Assembly: GCA_021502835.1 (NCBI GenBank)
Contig: JAKFGP010000014.1
Location: 18,148 to 82,147 of the forward strand
DNA length: 64,000 bases
From: Streptomyces thinghirensis
GTDB lineage: Bacteria > Actinomycetota > Actinomycetia > Streptomycetales > Streptomycetaceae
Direction: 5' to 3'
The notes beneath the pieces are model-generated. The model was given only the letters and a program-made list of their open reading frames with translations. It searched no databases and was not told the DNA's origin. Made by a program: the position numbers and the translations under genes. This document shows, in pieces, positions 48,474-59,215 of this stretch (its first letter is position 1; each line of letters starts with the position of its first letter).

Positions 48474-49551
48474 ATGTCTGGACCCCTGGGACCCGGCCGC
48501 CTTCAAGACCCGCGTCGACGGCGATCGACTGCGGAGAGCCCTCGACGAGGAGGTCGTGGCACCTCGTGGGCCCTCTCCGACGCTTTCCGGCACCCGTGGC
48601 CGGGCAGTGCCGGGAGCGCGGCCGGGCACGGCAAACGGATGCGGGCGGCGCTCGTCACTGGGGCTGGCGGGCCGCCGGACACCGGACAGCGACGCCCCTG
48701 GTACGGGCGGCGGCCGCCATGGAACTGGTGCACGCGGCGGCGATCGTGCACGACGACCTCATCGACGACAGCGGCCTGCGCCACGGCCTGCCCACCGCCC
48801 ACGTCGCCCTGAAACCGTACTACCGATGGCGGCCCCGGGCCCGGCCCTGGACGGCCGCCGGGCCCGCACGGCCGCCCGGTCCCTGGCCATGCTCGTGGGC
48901 GATCACCTGATGGCCCTCGCCGCGCAGCTCTTCACCACCAGCGGTCTCCCGCCGCCTACCTCGCCCGTGCCCGGCACCTGTGGGCCGCGCTCGCCCGCGA
49001 ACTCATCGCCGGCGAGTGCCTGGAGATCCTGCACACCGGCGGACCACCGGACACCGCGACCTCCTCAAGGTGGTCCGGTACAAGACCGCCAAGTACACCG
49101 TCGAGCACCCCTGCTCATCGGCGGCCTGCTCGCCGGCGCCCCCGCCGCGCTGCGGACACCTACCCGCCTACGGCCTGCTCGGCGAGGCCTTCCAGCTCCG
49201 TGACGACCTGCTCGGCCTGTTCGGCGACCCGGAGCGCACCGGCAAGGCCGGCCTGGACGACCTGCGCGCCCACCGGCCCACCGCACTGCTGGCCGAGACC
49301 TGGCAGGCCGCCGACACCTCCCAGCGGGAGCGGTTGCGGCAGGTGCTGGGCCGGAGCGACCTGGACGAGAACCACCCTGCGCGAGGTGCGCGACCTCAGT
49401 GGTGGAGCTGGAGGCACCGCAGCGGGTCGAGCGGATGATCGTCGCCCGTGTGGAACGGGCCACCCGCGCCCTGGACGCCGCCGGGACATCACCGCAGGCG
49501 CGCCGGAGGCTGCGCGAGCTCGCACAGCGGGCCACCGACCGCGTCCACTGA
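48474..49551 (+). CDS. Polyprenyl diphosphate synthase (second copy)
   Basis: About 355 residues, ATG at 48474. DPWDPAAFKTRVD, RRALDEEVVA, GHGKRMRAALVYWGWRAAG-like text (Lys/Arg of the IPP site), AAAMELVHAAAIVHDDLIDD with the first motif DDLIDD, SGLRHGLPTAHVAL, ARTAARSLAMLVGDHLMALA, AQLFTTSGLP, LWAALARELIAGECLEILHT, VVRYKTAKYTVEHPLLIGGL (Lys-Thr of motif IV), GEAFQLRDDLLGLFGDPERT (second motif DDLLG, last Asp replaced by Gly as in many actinobacterial homologues), GKAGLDDLRAHRPTALLAET and RVERATRALDAAG. It makes a longer or specialised prenyl diphosphate. The MpaB-type oxygenase gene follows by 35 bp. Confidence 0.88.
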
Positions 49552-49575
49552 CGCAACCGACCGCATCCACTGACG
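49534..49575 (+). repeat. Near-exact 20-bp direct repeat at the gene end
   Basis: The 20 bases ACCGACCGCGTCCACTGACG (49534-49553, containing the stop codon of the prenyl synthase) recur at 49556-49575 with one change (GCATCC for GCGTCC). The 22-bp duplication places a second, unused TGA downstream. Confidence 0.75.
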
Positions 49576-49586
49576 AGGAGACCGCG

Positions 49587-50749
49587 ATGACCTACACCGA
49601 CACGTCGATGGACGCCCTTAGCCGCGGCGGCGACGAACTGCCGACGCCGTCGTCGCCACCCTTTTCGAGCGTGGCGAGGTCGGCAAGTTCAACTCCCTGA
49701 TGCGTTACGTCTCCACCAGCGGCCAGGAACTGCCGGACGGCCTTCCCGGGTGGCCCGGGAGGCACTGCAGGGCGACCGCCACCCCGCCGGCCTGGGTGGA
49801 CTGGGCCGAGATGGAGAAGGCCCGCCTGTTCTTCATCGACAACAACGTGCACATCTCGACCGCGTTGTCGTTCGCGTCGATGCCCGCCTGCTACGTCGTC
49901 CCGCACGTCGCCAGGCTGCTGTCGGCCACCCACGGACTCAGTTACCCCTCCAAGCGGATGGCGGAGACCGGCCAGTTCACCGTCTACCTCATGCAGCCGG
50001 ACGCGTTCGAGGCCGGCGGACGCTTCGTCCCGGCCGCCCAGAAGGTACGCCTGCTGCACGCCGCCATCCGCCACCACCTGAAGCGGAGAACCGCTGGGAC
50101 ACCGACACCCTCGGCGTACCGATCTCGCCAGGAGGACATGATCGGCGGGCAGATGTTCTTCTCCCTGCTCGTCCTGGACAGCCTGCACCGTCTCGGCATC
50201 CACATGTCCGCCGAAGGCGCGGACGCCTACTTCTATGCCTGGCGGGTGGTCGGCGCCATCCTCGGCGTCGACCTAGTCGGCCGTGCCCACCACGCTCGAC
50301 GAAGGACGGCAGTTCCTCGACCTGTACATGCTGCGCCACATGGGCCCCTCCGAGAGAGGGCGCCCATCTGACGAGGCAGCTGATCGACCTGTATGAGGAA
50401 GTGGTGCCCGGCACCCTCTTCGACCCGGTCGTCCTCGCCCTGATCCGCTACCTCGTCGGGGACACGTGCGCCGACTGGCTGGACGTACCCCGCACCCCCT
50501 GGGACACCTGGTCAAGGCCGCCCCGCGCTTCCTCGGCGTCCTGGAGACGACTGCGAGGACCGCTCACCCATGGGCGCGTGGGCGCTGGACCGGTTGGGCC
50601 ACCTCACCACGATCCTCGAACTGTCCTCCCTCACCCGGCGACGCGTCATGCACTACGCCATCCCCGAACAACTGAAGAAGGACTACGGCGTTCCCGGTGC
50701 CGCCGCCCGCACCCGCCGCTGGACCCCGCCACCCGCGACCGTCTCCTGA
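49587..50749 (+). CDS. MpaB/rubber-oxygenase-like protein (DUF2236)
   Basis: About 385 residues, ATG at 49587 with GAGGAG 6 bases upstream. MTYTDTSMDALSRGGDELAD-like start, ATLFERGEVGKFNSLMRYVS, PPAWVDWAEMEKARLFFIDN, NVHISTALSFASMPACYVVP, HVARLLSATHGLSYPSKRMA, ETGQFTVYLMQPDAFEAGGR, FVPAAQKVRLLHAAIRHHLK, then DTLGVPISQEDMIGGQMFFS, LLVLDSLHRLGIHMSAEGAD, DLYMLRHMGPS, HLTRQLIDLYEEVVPGTLFD, GAWALDRLGHLTTILELSSL. It belongs to the haem-binding MpaB/Lcp-like fold, with His ligands expected in KVRLLHAAIRHH and in FSLLVLDSLHR. Related enzymes cleave or oxidise isoprenoids, matching its position after prenyl synthases. Confidence 0.85.
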
Positions 50750-50826
50750 CTCACGGCCTGCGCGCGGCCGGGCGGCCCCAACGGCGTCAGGCGATGGAGG
50801 CCGAGATGACCGCGAAACGGCCAGGT

Positions 50827-51210
50827 TCAGGAGGCCGTCACACCACACCGCGGGTGGGGCTCGGGCTCGACCAGCGTCCCGCCCAGCCGGCCCGGGGTGA
50901 TCAGGTCGACGATCAGGAAGGCCACGGCCATCATCACGAGGCCCAGCAGCCCGAACACCGCGGTGGACACCAGGCCCTTGCCGAAGTCCTCTGTACGTCG
51001 TCCAGATGGAGGTGAATACGATGCCGCCGATGCCGAGCAGCGCCGAGCTGAGCACCATGGCCGCGTTGCGGTTCGCGCTGCTCCCAGATCTCGCCGGCCG
51101 AGCTTTCCGGGCGTCAGCACGTCGACCAGGACGATGCTGAGGACCAGAAGGACCAGGCCGAGGCCGCCGTAGGCGGTGGCACGGCCGAGTCCGCTGGACG
51201 ATGTCGCCTA
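50827..51210 (-). CDS. DUF350 membrane protein
   Basis: About 128 residues; the start near 51210 is damaged (CTAGGCGACATCG where ATGGGCGAC is expected). ATAYGGLGLVLLVLSIVLVD, VLTPGKLGR, NRNAAMVLSSALLGIGGIVF, TSIWTTYRDFGKGLVSTAVF, GLLGLVMMAVAFLIVDLITP, GRLGGTLVEPEPHPAVW. Two internal copies of the D-x-x-TPG-x-LG motif in VDVLTPGKLG and VDLITPGRLG, each after a helix pair, show the DUF350 duplication: four TM helices. It is 46 bp downstream of the DUF475 gene on the same strand, a known pairing in Streptomyces. Confidence 0.82.
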
Positions 51211-51256
51211 GGTGGGTTGCCGGCTCCGTAGCGTGAGAGATCGTGAGTGATCGTGG

Positions 51257-52456
51257 TCAAGGCGCTGCAAAATGTAGCGCACCCGTCTGGCCCTTGATCT
51301 CCTCGGTCCGGCGATCCGGGAATTCGGCCGGACGTGGAGTCAGGGAGGACGCCGCCAGTGCGCGGTTGCGGCGCACCGAGGACCAGAAGGAGGTGCCGAT
51401 CAGGACGACGCCGATGAGGCCGGTGACGATCTCGTTGATCTCGTACCGGATGGTCACCAGGAGGACGGTGGCGAGGGCGCCGATGGCGTAGTGGGCGCCG
51501 TGCTCCAGGTAGACGTGGTCGTCGAGGTGCCCTGGCGGACCAGGTAGACGGTGAGGGACCGGACGCACAGGCACCGATGCCCAGGCCGATCGCCATCAGC
51601 ATCGATGTCGTTGGTGATGGCGAAGGCGCCGGACGCCGTCGAGGAGAAGAATGCGTCCAGGACCCTCCCAGGTACAGGAACATGAAGAACGCGGCCTTGC
51701 CGGCTGAAGGGTGTACGCCGAGCGGTTTAGGCCCTGCTGGCGGCGTTCGGCCGCTTCCTCGGCTGCGTGCTCGCGCTCCTCCTCCCGTTGAGCTTCCCCT
51801 GAAGTAGCCGGAGAGCACCGCCGACGACCATGTAGGTGATCAGATCCGGCGACCCCGGCGAGCAGTAGGACCGTCTGCGTCTTGTCGACGTGGGTAAAGC
51901 GCCGTGCTAGTGGCGCGCGCCGACGGTCATCGCCGCGAGGAGCAGCACGATCACTGCGATGCAGACCTGGTCAGTTAATGCCGACCCTGCGAGCTTCCAA
52001 AGTGGCGCCCAGCGGCCGAGCCACCTGATCTCCCGGTCCGTGAAGACGAAGTCAGAGGAAGATCATCAGGAGGAACACGCCACCGAAGGTCACGATCGAG
52101 CGATGGGCGTCCGTCACCAGCTCCCAGCCGCGCCAAGCTTGTCGGTGAGCGCCAGATGCACCGCGACCAGGGGCTCAGCCGGGCGCTGATCGCCACGATC
52201 ACCACCGGGAAGACCAGGCGCAGATGCCCGAAGACGGCGACTGGTGATGCCGACGGTGAGGAAGATCTTCCGCCAGAAGGCGCTCATCTTCTTCAGGATC
52301 CCGGTGTTGATCACCAGCGGGCTCGAAGGACAGGGAGATCTCCAGCATTGGCGAGGATGGCTACGAGGCCGAAGGCGGTCCACCCTCGTACAGCACTCCC
52401 GGGCGCTGTGCCCAGGCAGTGACGGCGAAGGGCCCAACGGAACGTCTTCGTAGCAT
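51257..52456 (-). CDS. DUF475 (TerC-like) membrane protein
   Basis: About 395 residues, ATG at 52456 (MLRRRSVGPFAVTAWAQ, family MxLKxFxWxFAVTALGL). Severely frame-broken, but in order one reads LEISLSFE, INTGILKKMSAFWRKIFLTV, VVIVAISA, VHLALTDK, DAHRSIVTFGGVFLLMIFL-like text, QTVLLLAGVAGSDHLHGRRR-type noise, GYF, GKAAFFMFLYL, FAITNDI, MAIGLGIGA, LVRQGTLDDHVYLEHGAHYA, IGALATVLLVTIRYEINEIV, TGLIGVVLIGTSFWSSVRRN and RALAAS, ending IKGQTGALHFAAP. The family resembles TerC tellurium-resistance membrane proteins. About ten TM helices expected. Confidence 0.8.
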
Positions 52457-52627
52457 GCGCCGCTCACTCACTCCTGTTGTCGTGCGCGGTGCCGGGATGT
52501 GGCATTTCGCCGCAGTGCTCCCTCACCGACGTTGTCTACCACGATCGTTCGCCGTCACCAGGGGCAGGCCGGGTGCTGGCACCCGACGGTCACTGAAATG
52601 GATCGGTTCGTTTCCCTGAGCGGTTCG

Positions 52628-53107
52628 GTGCTTACGCGAGCGCCCGCCGCCAGTGACCGCATCCCGAGATCCGGGCCGGGCCGTCGCCTGGCTGAACCTG
52701 TGCGGGGCCGGCCTACAGTGATCGCCGCCCGTCTCGCGCCGCTCGAGACCGTCCGACGAGGTTGATCACCTCGTCGTCGAGGCGATCGCGTCCGGGGTGC
52801 GCTGCGCGTGGGCCACGTCTCCCTCCAGGCCGTGTACGAGGGCCTGCATCGGCGCTCCGCGCGGTGGGCTTCGCGCCGCATCCAGCCGCTCCGGCGGCCC
52901 GGCGTGTTCGAGGGACGGGTGGGGACAACCACCACCACGTCCTGTGCCGGTCCTGCGGTGCGCCTCGCCGACGCCGACTGCGCCGTCGGCGAGGCGCCCC
53001 GCCTGACCGCCTCCGACGACCACGGCTTCTCGATAGACGAGGCCGAGTGTCATTCTACCGCCTAGCCCCGACTGTTCCACCACCACCGGCAGTTCTCCAG
53101 CACCTGA
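52628..53107 (+). CDS. furA: Fur-family regulator (FurA/CatR type)
   Basis: About 150 residues; GTG at 52628 is tentative. The HTH part reads LRGAGLQVIAARLALLETV-like text, DHLVVEAIASGVR, RVGHVSLQAVYEGLHAL and FARRIQPS. The dimer/metal part shows FEGRVGDNHHHVLCRSCGA with the conserved His run and the CxxC zinc site, ADADCAVGEAPRLTASDDHG, FSIDEAEC, and a second CxxC remnant (CPDC-like PDCSTTTGSS). Catalase-linked Fur proteins sense peroxide or redox state with these cysteines. The stop is about 23 bp before katG. It probably represses its own operon. At least five frame changes. Confidence 0.82.
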
Positions 53108-53130
53108 TCCGCCCCGCTTGGAAGGATTCC

Positions 53131-55364
53131 GTGTCCGAGAACCACGGTCGACGCCATCGTGACCGACGCGAAAATCGAGGAGGCGGGTGGTCGCCCGGTC
53201 GCCCACGGGCGCCCCTGCACCACGCAGGAGGCGGAAACCGTCCGAGTGGTGGCCGGAGCGGCTCCAACCTGAAGATCCTCGCCAAGAACCCGGTCGACCG
53301 CCAACCCGCTGGGTGAGGAGTTTGACTACGCCGCGGCGTTCAACGCCCCCAGACCTGCCGGCCGCAGCGGGACATCGCCGTCGCGCTGACCACCTCCAGG
53401 ACGGGTGGCCCGTCGACTTCGGGCAATTACGGCCCGCTGATGAACCGTATGGCTCCGGGCACAGCGCGGGCACCTACCGCATCAGCGACGGCCGGGGTGG
53501 CGGGCCGGCGCCGGCCAGCAGCGTTTCGCGCCGCTCAACAGCTGGCCGGACAACGGCAACTCGACAAGGCCCGCCGCCTGCCGGGGCTCCGCGGAGAAGA
53601 AGTACTGGCCAGAACGATCTCCTGGGCCGACCTGCTGGTCCTCACCGGTAACGTCGCCCTGGAGCAGATGGGCTTCGAGGACCTTCGGTTTCGCCGGTGG
53701 CCGCGCCGGACGTCTGGAGGGGCCGAGGAGGACGTCTACTGGGGTCCCGAGACGACCTGGCTCGACGACGGGCGTTACACCGGCGACCGCGAGTTGGAGA
53801 ACCCAGCTCGGCGCGGTCCAGATGGGCCTGATCTAGTCAACCCGGAGAGCTCGAACGGCAACCCGGACCCGACCGCCGCCGCCCGCGACATCCGTGAGAC
53901 GTTCCGCCGCATGGCGATGAACGACGAGGAGACCGTCGCGCTGATCGCCGGCGGACACACTCTTCGCAGACTCCATCGGCGCCGGTCTCCGCCAGACGCC
54001 GTCGGCGACGACCCCGAGGCTCGCCGCCAGTGGAGGAGATGGGCCTGGGAAGAGCACCCACGGCACGGGCAAGGGCGGGGACGCCATCACCTCCGGGCCT
54101 GGAGGTCACCCGGACCACGACCCCGACCCGGTGGAGCAACGGCTTCCTCAAGAACCTCTTCGAGTATGAGTATGAGCTGGAGCAGAGCCCGGCCGGCGCC
54201 AACCAGTGGGTGGCCAGGACGCCCCGGAGATCGTCCCCGACGCGCACGACCCGTCGAAGAAGCACCGCCCGAAGATGCTCACCACCGACCCGTCGCTGCG
54301 CTACGACCCGGTCTACGAGCCGATCTCCCGCCGGTTCCACGAGAACCCGGAGGAGTTCGCGGACGCCTCGCCCGCGCCTGGTACCAAGCTGACCCACCGT
54401 GACATGGGCCCGAAGTCCCTGTACCTCGGCCCGGAGGTCCCCGAGGAGACCCTGCTCTGGCAGGACCCGCTGCTCCGAGCCCGAGGGCGAGGCCATCGAC
54501 GCCGAGGACATCGCGCACCTCAGACCAAGCTCCTCGAGTCCGGTCTGTCCGTCGCGCAGCTGGTGTCCACCGCGTGGCCTCGGCGTCCACCTTCCGCGGC
54601 AGCGACAAGCGCGGTGGTGCCAACGGCGCCCGCATCCGCCCTGAGCCGCAGTGCGGCTGGGAGGTCAACGAGCCTGACGAGTTGGCGCAGGTCCCGGTCC
54701 TGGAGGGCGTCCAGCGGGTGTTCAACTCCGCGCCAAGAGGGTGTCGCTGGCCGACCCGATCGTCCCCGGCGCAGTCACCGCCGCCGTCGAGAAGGCCGCC
54801 AAGGAAGCCCGGCCTCCAGGTGGAGGTTCCCTTCGCCGCGGGCCGCGTGGACGCGACGGAGGAGCACACCGACGCCGAGTCGTTCGAGGCCCTGGAGCCG
54901 ACCGGCGCGACGGGTTCCGCAACTACCACGGCAAGGGGCAACCGGCTGCCGGCCGAGTTCCTGCTCCTCGACCGGGCGAACCTGCTCACCCCGAGCGCGC
55001 CCGAGATGACCGTCCTGGTCGGTGGCCTGCGCGTCCTCGGTGCCAACCACCAGCAGTCCCAGCTCGGCGCCTTCACCAGGACGCCCGGCTCGCTCACCAA
55101 CGACCTCTTCGTCAACCTGCTCGACCTGGGCACCACGTGGAAGTCGACGTCCGAGGACCAGACCACCTTCGAGGCCGCGACGCCGCCACCGGTGAGATCA
55201 AGTGGGCCGGCAGCCGCGCCGACCTGGTCTTCGGCCTCGAACTCCGAGCTGCGGGTACCTCGCCGAGGTTTACGCGAGCGACGACGCGAAGGAGAAGTTC
55301 GTGCACGACTTCCGTCGCCGCCCGGGTCAAGGTCATGAACCTCGACCGCTTCGACCTGGTCTGA
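53131..55364 (+). CDS. katG: Catalase-peroxidase KatG
   Basis: About 740 residues, GTG at 53131 with GGAAGGA 5 bases upstream. [44 protein letters not shown] (distal Trp; the Arg and His follow in [17 protein letters not shown]), [64 protein letters not shown]-like text with the Tyr of the Met-Tyr-Trp adduct, [16 protein letters not shown] with the proximal His, [60 protein letters not shown], then the C-terminal copy [20 protein letters not shown] and [12 protein letters not shown]. It destroys H2O2 with haem. About thirty frame changes. Confidence 0.92.
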
Positions 55365-55415
55365 CCCACCGGCGTCCGGGCCGGCCGGCCACCCGCCCGG
55401 CCCGGATCGCCCCGG

Positions 55416-56407
55416 TATTACGCCGTTCCGTGAAGGTGTTGCGATACGCGCGCGGTGACACACCTAGACCTCATGGAAGTGCTGGCGCATCGCGGTCCCG
55501 GTGCCGAAACCGGAACGGGCGGCGACGCGGTCGATCGGCTCGTCGCTGCGCTCCAGCAGCCGCCGGGCGTAGTCGAGACGCTGCCGGCCGAGCCACCGCA
55601 TGGGCGTCACCCCGGTTCTCCTGCCGGAACCTCCGGTTGAGGGTCCGCACGCTCATCGCCGCCCGCCGGGCGAGTTCTTCGAGGGTGAGGGGCTCCGCCC
55701 AGCCGCTGGAGCGCGTATGTGCGGGCGGCGGCCGTCGAGCAGTCGTCCGCCTGCTGGATCGGCCGGTCGATGTACTGCAGCCTTGACCGCCCTCGTGATG
55801 GGGCGGCACCACGGTGCCGTGTGCCACCGAAGTTCGCCACCTCCGCGCCGTGGTCGTCACGGGATCATGTGCAGGCACAGATCGATCCCGGCGGCCACAC
55901 CGGCCGAGGTGAGCACGCCCCGGTCGTCGGTGCAGAGCACGTCCGGATCGACGTCGACCTCCGGATACAGCGAGGCCAGTTCGCGCACGACTTCCAGTGC
56001 GTGGTGGCCCGGCGCCCCCTCCAGCGCGCCGGCCGCGCCACGCACGAACGAACCGGTGCAGATGGATGCCAGTCGGCCCCTCGCGGGAACCCGCTCCAGG
56101 GCCGCGCGCACCGGCGCGGCGAGCCGTCCCCGCTCCTGCGGCCCGTAGTCCCCTCCACGGCCGCCGGCACCACCACCGTGTCGGCGCCTCCGACCTCCGG
56201 CCCGTGGGGGATGTTGATGCCGAAGTCCGTGTCGGTGGCCACCTCGCCCGGCGTGGACCGCGCACGTCAGCACCGAGTACGGGCCGCCCGCCGTCGTCGG
56301 CGGCCGTCCCGAACAGGGCGGTGCACGATCCCCAGCTCCATCAGCAGCAGTCCGGGACGTACGAACACCACCACCTGGTGCACCGTGTCTGCCTTCGTGT
56401 CTCGCAT
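55416..56407 (-). CDS. GlxA-type regulator (DJ-1/PfpI + AraC HTH)
   Basis: About 330 residues, ATG at 56407. MRDTKADTVHQVVVFVRPGL, LLMELGIVHRLFGTAADDGG, PYSVLTCAVH, DTDFGINIPHGPEV, ADTVVVPA, LERVPARGRLASICTGSFV (DJ-1 nucleophile-elbow Cys in SICTG), GAAGALEGRRATTHW, RELASLYPEVDVDPDVLCTD, DRGVLTSAGVAAGIDLCLHM. The C-terminal AraC domain is LTLEELARRAAMSVRTLNRR, FRQETGVTPMRWLGRQRLDY and ARRLLERSDEPIDRVAARSG with FGTGTAMRQHFHE. It should regulate the divergent MFS gene 72 bp away. The TAA at 55416 is the corrected end. Confidence 0.88.
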
Positions 56408-56479
56408 GACCAGATTCTTTCACTCGCTGTCCATCCGGCCAGTGGTTTGCGTCCCGCACCCGGCGAAGAGGTGGAGTGC

Positions 56480-57813
56480 ATGCGCTACCCGACCCGACCC
56501 CCCCCGCGCCCTCCACGGACACCGCGCCTGGTGGGTGGCAGCCGTCACCGGAATCGCGATCGTCGTCGCCGGTGCCTTCTCCACCATGCCCGGCATCCTC
56601 CAGGGGCCGCTGCAGCGCGGACTTCCACTGGTCCCGCGGCTCCATCGGCCTCGCCGCGTCGCTGAACATGGTCCTGTACGGCCTCACCGCCCCGTTCGCC
56701 GCCGCCCTGATGGACCGCTTCGGGATCCGGCGGATCGCCGTCACCGCCCTGGGCGTGGTCGCCGGGAGCGCTGCCCACCACCGGCATGGCCGCCGCCTGG
56801 CAGTTCACCCTCTGGGGCTCTCCTCGTCGGCCTGGGCACCGGAGCCCTGTCCATGACCCTCGCCACCACCGTGGCTAACCGCTGGTTCACCGAGCGCCGC
56901 GGCCTGGTCACCGGCATCCTCGCCTCGGCCGGTGTCCTCGGCCAGATGGTCTTCCCTGCCCGCCCTGTCCTGGACCATCGACCACTACGACTGGCGCCCC
57001 GCCCTGGTCACCCTCGCCCTCGCGGCACCGGCCACCGCGCTCCCTCGTGCGGCTCGCCCTGAGCGACCACCCCGCCGACAGCGGCCGACGCCCCTACGGC
57101 AGCCCCGTCTTCGTCCCCAAGCCGCCGCCCGTGCCCGGCGCCGCGCGCCGCGCCGTCACCGTCCTCGGCCACGCGGCCCCGCACCGGTCCCTTCTGGCTG
57201 CTCGCCGCCGCGTTCGCCGTCTGCGGGGCCTCCACCAACGGCGTCATGTGGACCCACTTCGCGCCCGCCGCCCACGACCACGGCATGCCGGTGCACCACC
57301 GCGCCACCCTGCTCGCCCTCATCGGTGTCTTCAACGTCGCCGGCACCGTCGTCCGCCGGATGGCTCACCGACCGCGTCGACGCCCGCAGGCTGCTCGCCG
57401 TCGTCTTCACCCTGCGCGGCCTCCTGCCGGTGGCGCTGCCCCCGATCATGAGCGCGACCGTCACGCCGCCGATGATGGCCTTCGTCGTCCTCTTCGGCCT
57501 TCTCGACCTCGCCACGGTGCCGCCCGTCATCGCCCTGTGCCGCCGGTTCCACGGCGACGGCAGCGCCATCGTCTTCGGCTGGACCAGCGCGGCCCACCAG
57601 GTCGGCGCGGCACTGGCCGCCTTCCTCGGCGGCGTCGCCCGGGACGCCTTCGCCGGCTACGGCCCCGTCTGGTCGTCCTCGGCGCGGCGTGCGCCGTCGT
57701 GGCCCTCCCCTCGCGCTCACCGTCCGCCAATACCGGGCCGCACCCGGCAGAGGCGCCACCGCCGGGGGCGAAAGCGCTGGCAACCCGTGGGACGCGATGC
57801 TGAGATGGCGTGA
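56480..57813 (+). CDS. MFS transporter
   Basis: About 440 residues, ATG at 56480 (MRYPT) with GAGGTGGAG upstream. WWVAAVTGIAIVVAGAFSTM, PGILQGPLQADFHWSRGSIG-like text, LAASLNMVLYGLTAPFAAAL, MDRFGIRRIAVTALGVVAGS (the D-x-x-G-R/I-R loop 2-3 signature), TLATTVANRWFTERRGLVTG, ILASAGVLGQMVF, WTIDHYDWRPALVTLALAAP, VCGASTNGVMWTHFAPAAHD, HRATLLALIGVFNVAGTVV, ARRLLAVVFTLRGLL, TPPMMAFVVLFGLLDLATVP, GWTSAAHQVGAALAAFLGGV. Twelve TM helices expected. It resembles putative drug or metabolite exporters. Divergent from the GlxA-type gene. Confidence 0.87.
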
Positions 57814-57837
57814 TGCGGAGCGAGCCGGGAGACGTCA

Positions 57838-58813
57838 GTGGTCGTGGACTGGGGTCGGTACCAGTATACTGTGACTCCCTGGGAGGACGAGGCCTGGCGG
57901 ACCGCGGCCCTCGGCTGGGTGGCGGGCGAGCTGGCCGCCCGTGGCCTGCGGGCGACGGGCAGCGGCGGGTGCCGGCTGCGGCCCTGGTCGGTCCTGGTGC
58001 GGCGTCCGTCGAGGGCGCGGCGCGGTCTGGTTCAAGGCGAATCCGCCGGACAGGTGCCTTCGAGGGGCCGTTGACCGAGGCGCTGGCCCGCTGGTGCCGG
58101 AGCACGTACTGGCGCCGCTGGCGGTGGACACCGACCGCGCTGGTCACTGCTGCCCGACGGGGACCGCTCTTCCGGGACGTACTCGACCGGGAGCCGGCCG
58201 GTCCCGACGCCTGGGAGGAACTGCTGCGCCAGTACGCCGCCATGCAGCACGCCCTGACTCCGCGTCCGGGAGATCGAGTGGCTGGGTGTCCCCGGCGCGC
58301 CGGTCACCGCACTGCCCGACGTCTTCGACCGGCTCGACCACACCTCGCTGCGTCCGGAGGAACGGGCAGGTCTCCGGGAACTGTGCGCCCCGCCTCACGG
58401 AATGGTGCGCTGAACTCGCGGCCCTGGGCGTCCCGGACTCCCTCGACCACGCGGATCTGCACGACGGCCAGCTGTTCCACCCCCGGACCGGGCAGGTTCA
58501 CGTTCTTCGACTGGGGGGACGCCGTCGTCTCGCACCCCTTCTGCAGCCTGCCGGTCCCCGCCCGCGGGCCCGCGGACGATACGGGCCGCACGCACCGCGC
58601 GCGCTGCGTGACGCCCACCTGGAACCGTGGACGGGGCGGCCGGAGCACGGCGGAACTACGGCGTGCGGTGAGCCTCGCGGTGGCGGCTGAGTGCCCTGAG
58701 CCGGGCCGGCGCCTACGGCAGGCTGGTTCCCCGCCGCGAGCGGCGCCGCCGGTGCCGGTGGCCGGGAGGGCGCCCGCTGCCTGCTGGAACTGCTCGACGA
58801 GCCGCCCGTCTAG
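57838..58813 (+). CDS. Aminoglycoside-phosphotransferase-like kinase
   Basis: About 325 residues, GTG at 57838 (VVVDWGRYQ) with GGGAGAC upstream. WEDEAWRTAALGWVAGELAA, RLRPWSVLVRV, AVWFKANPPD (nucleotide-binding Lys), FEGPLTEALARWVPEHVLAP, LAVDTDR, LPDGGPLFRDVLDREPAGPD-like text, WEELLRQYAAMQHALTP, PDSLDHADLHDGQLFHP (Brenner motif HADLHDGQ, catalytic Asp and Asn/Gln position), FTFFDWGDAVVSHPFCSL (DFG-like DWGD, metal Asp), LRALRDAHLEPWTG, LRRAVSLAV and the end LLELLDEPPV. It phosphorylates a small molecule. No resistance function can be inferred. Confidence 0.82.
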
Positions 58814-58873
58814 GACGGACGGGGCGGACGGGCCCTGCGCGCCGTTGTCAGTGGCGGATGCGAGGCTGCGAGG

Positions 58874-59133
58874 ATGGATGAGGTGGAGTTCGCGCGGGCG
58901 GGGTCTACGGCGCCGACCACGACGACCCCGGGCCGCGGCCGGACGCGTCTACGCCCAACTGGTGGGCGGCCCCCTGGACGGCCTGCTCCTGGACGTCACC
59001 GACCTCACCGAGCGGGAGCGCGGCGGAGTGTCGCTGGCGACGGAGATAGCCGTTACGGCTCGGGCGGCCGCCCGCAGCCGGCCCGAGGCGGGGCGACCCC
59101 CGCCGCTTCGACTGGTGGGGCGACCTGCCCTGA
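58874..59133 (+). CDS. Small hypothetical protein
   Basis: About 86 residues, ATG at 58874 (MDEVEFARAGVYGADHDDPG). VYAQLVGGPLDGLLLDVTDL, TERERGGVSLATEI, then after a frame change RYGSGGRPQ and RRFDWWGDLP with the TGA at 59131. GGPLDGLLLDVT is a motif I have seen in many small Streptomyces proteins of unknown function. It lies 60 bp after the kinase gene on the same strand. Confidence 0.6.
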
Positions 59134-59215
59134 CGGCACGTCGGCCACCATTCTTTGCCTCCTTCGATTGGCTCCCGGACCAATCCGCCGACGTGGGCGG
59201 GGCCGGATTACCGGC

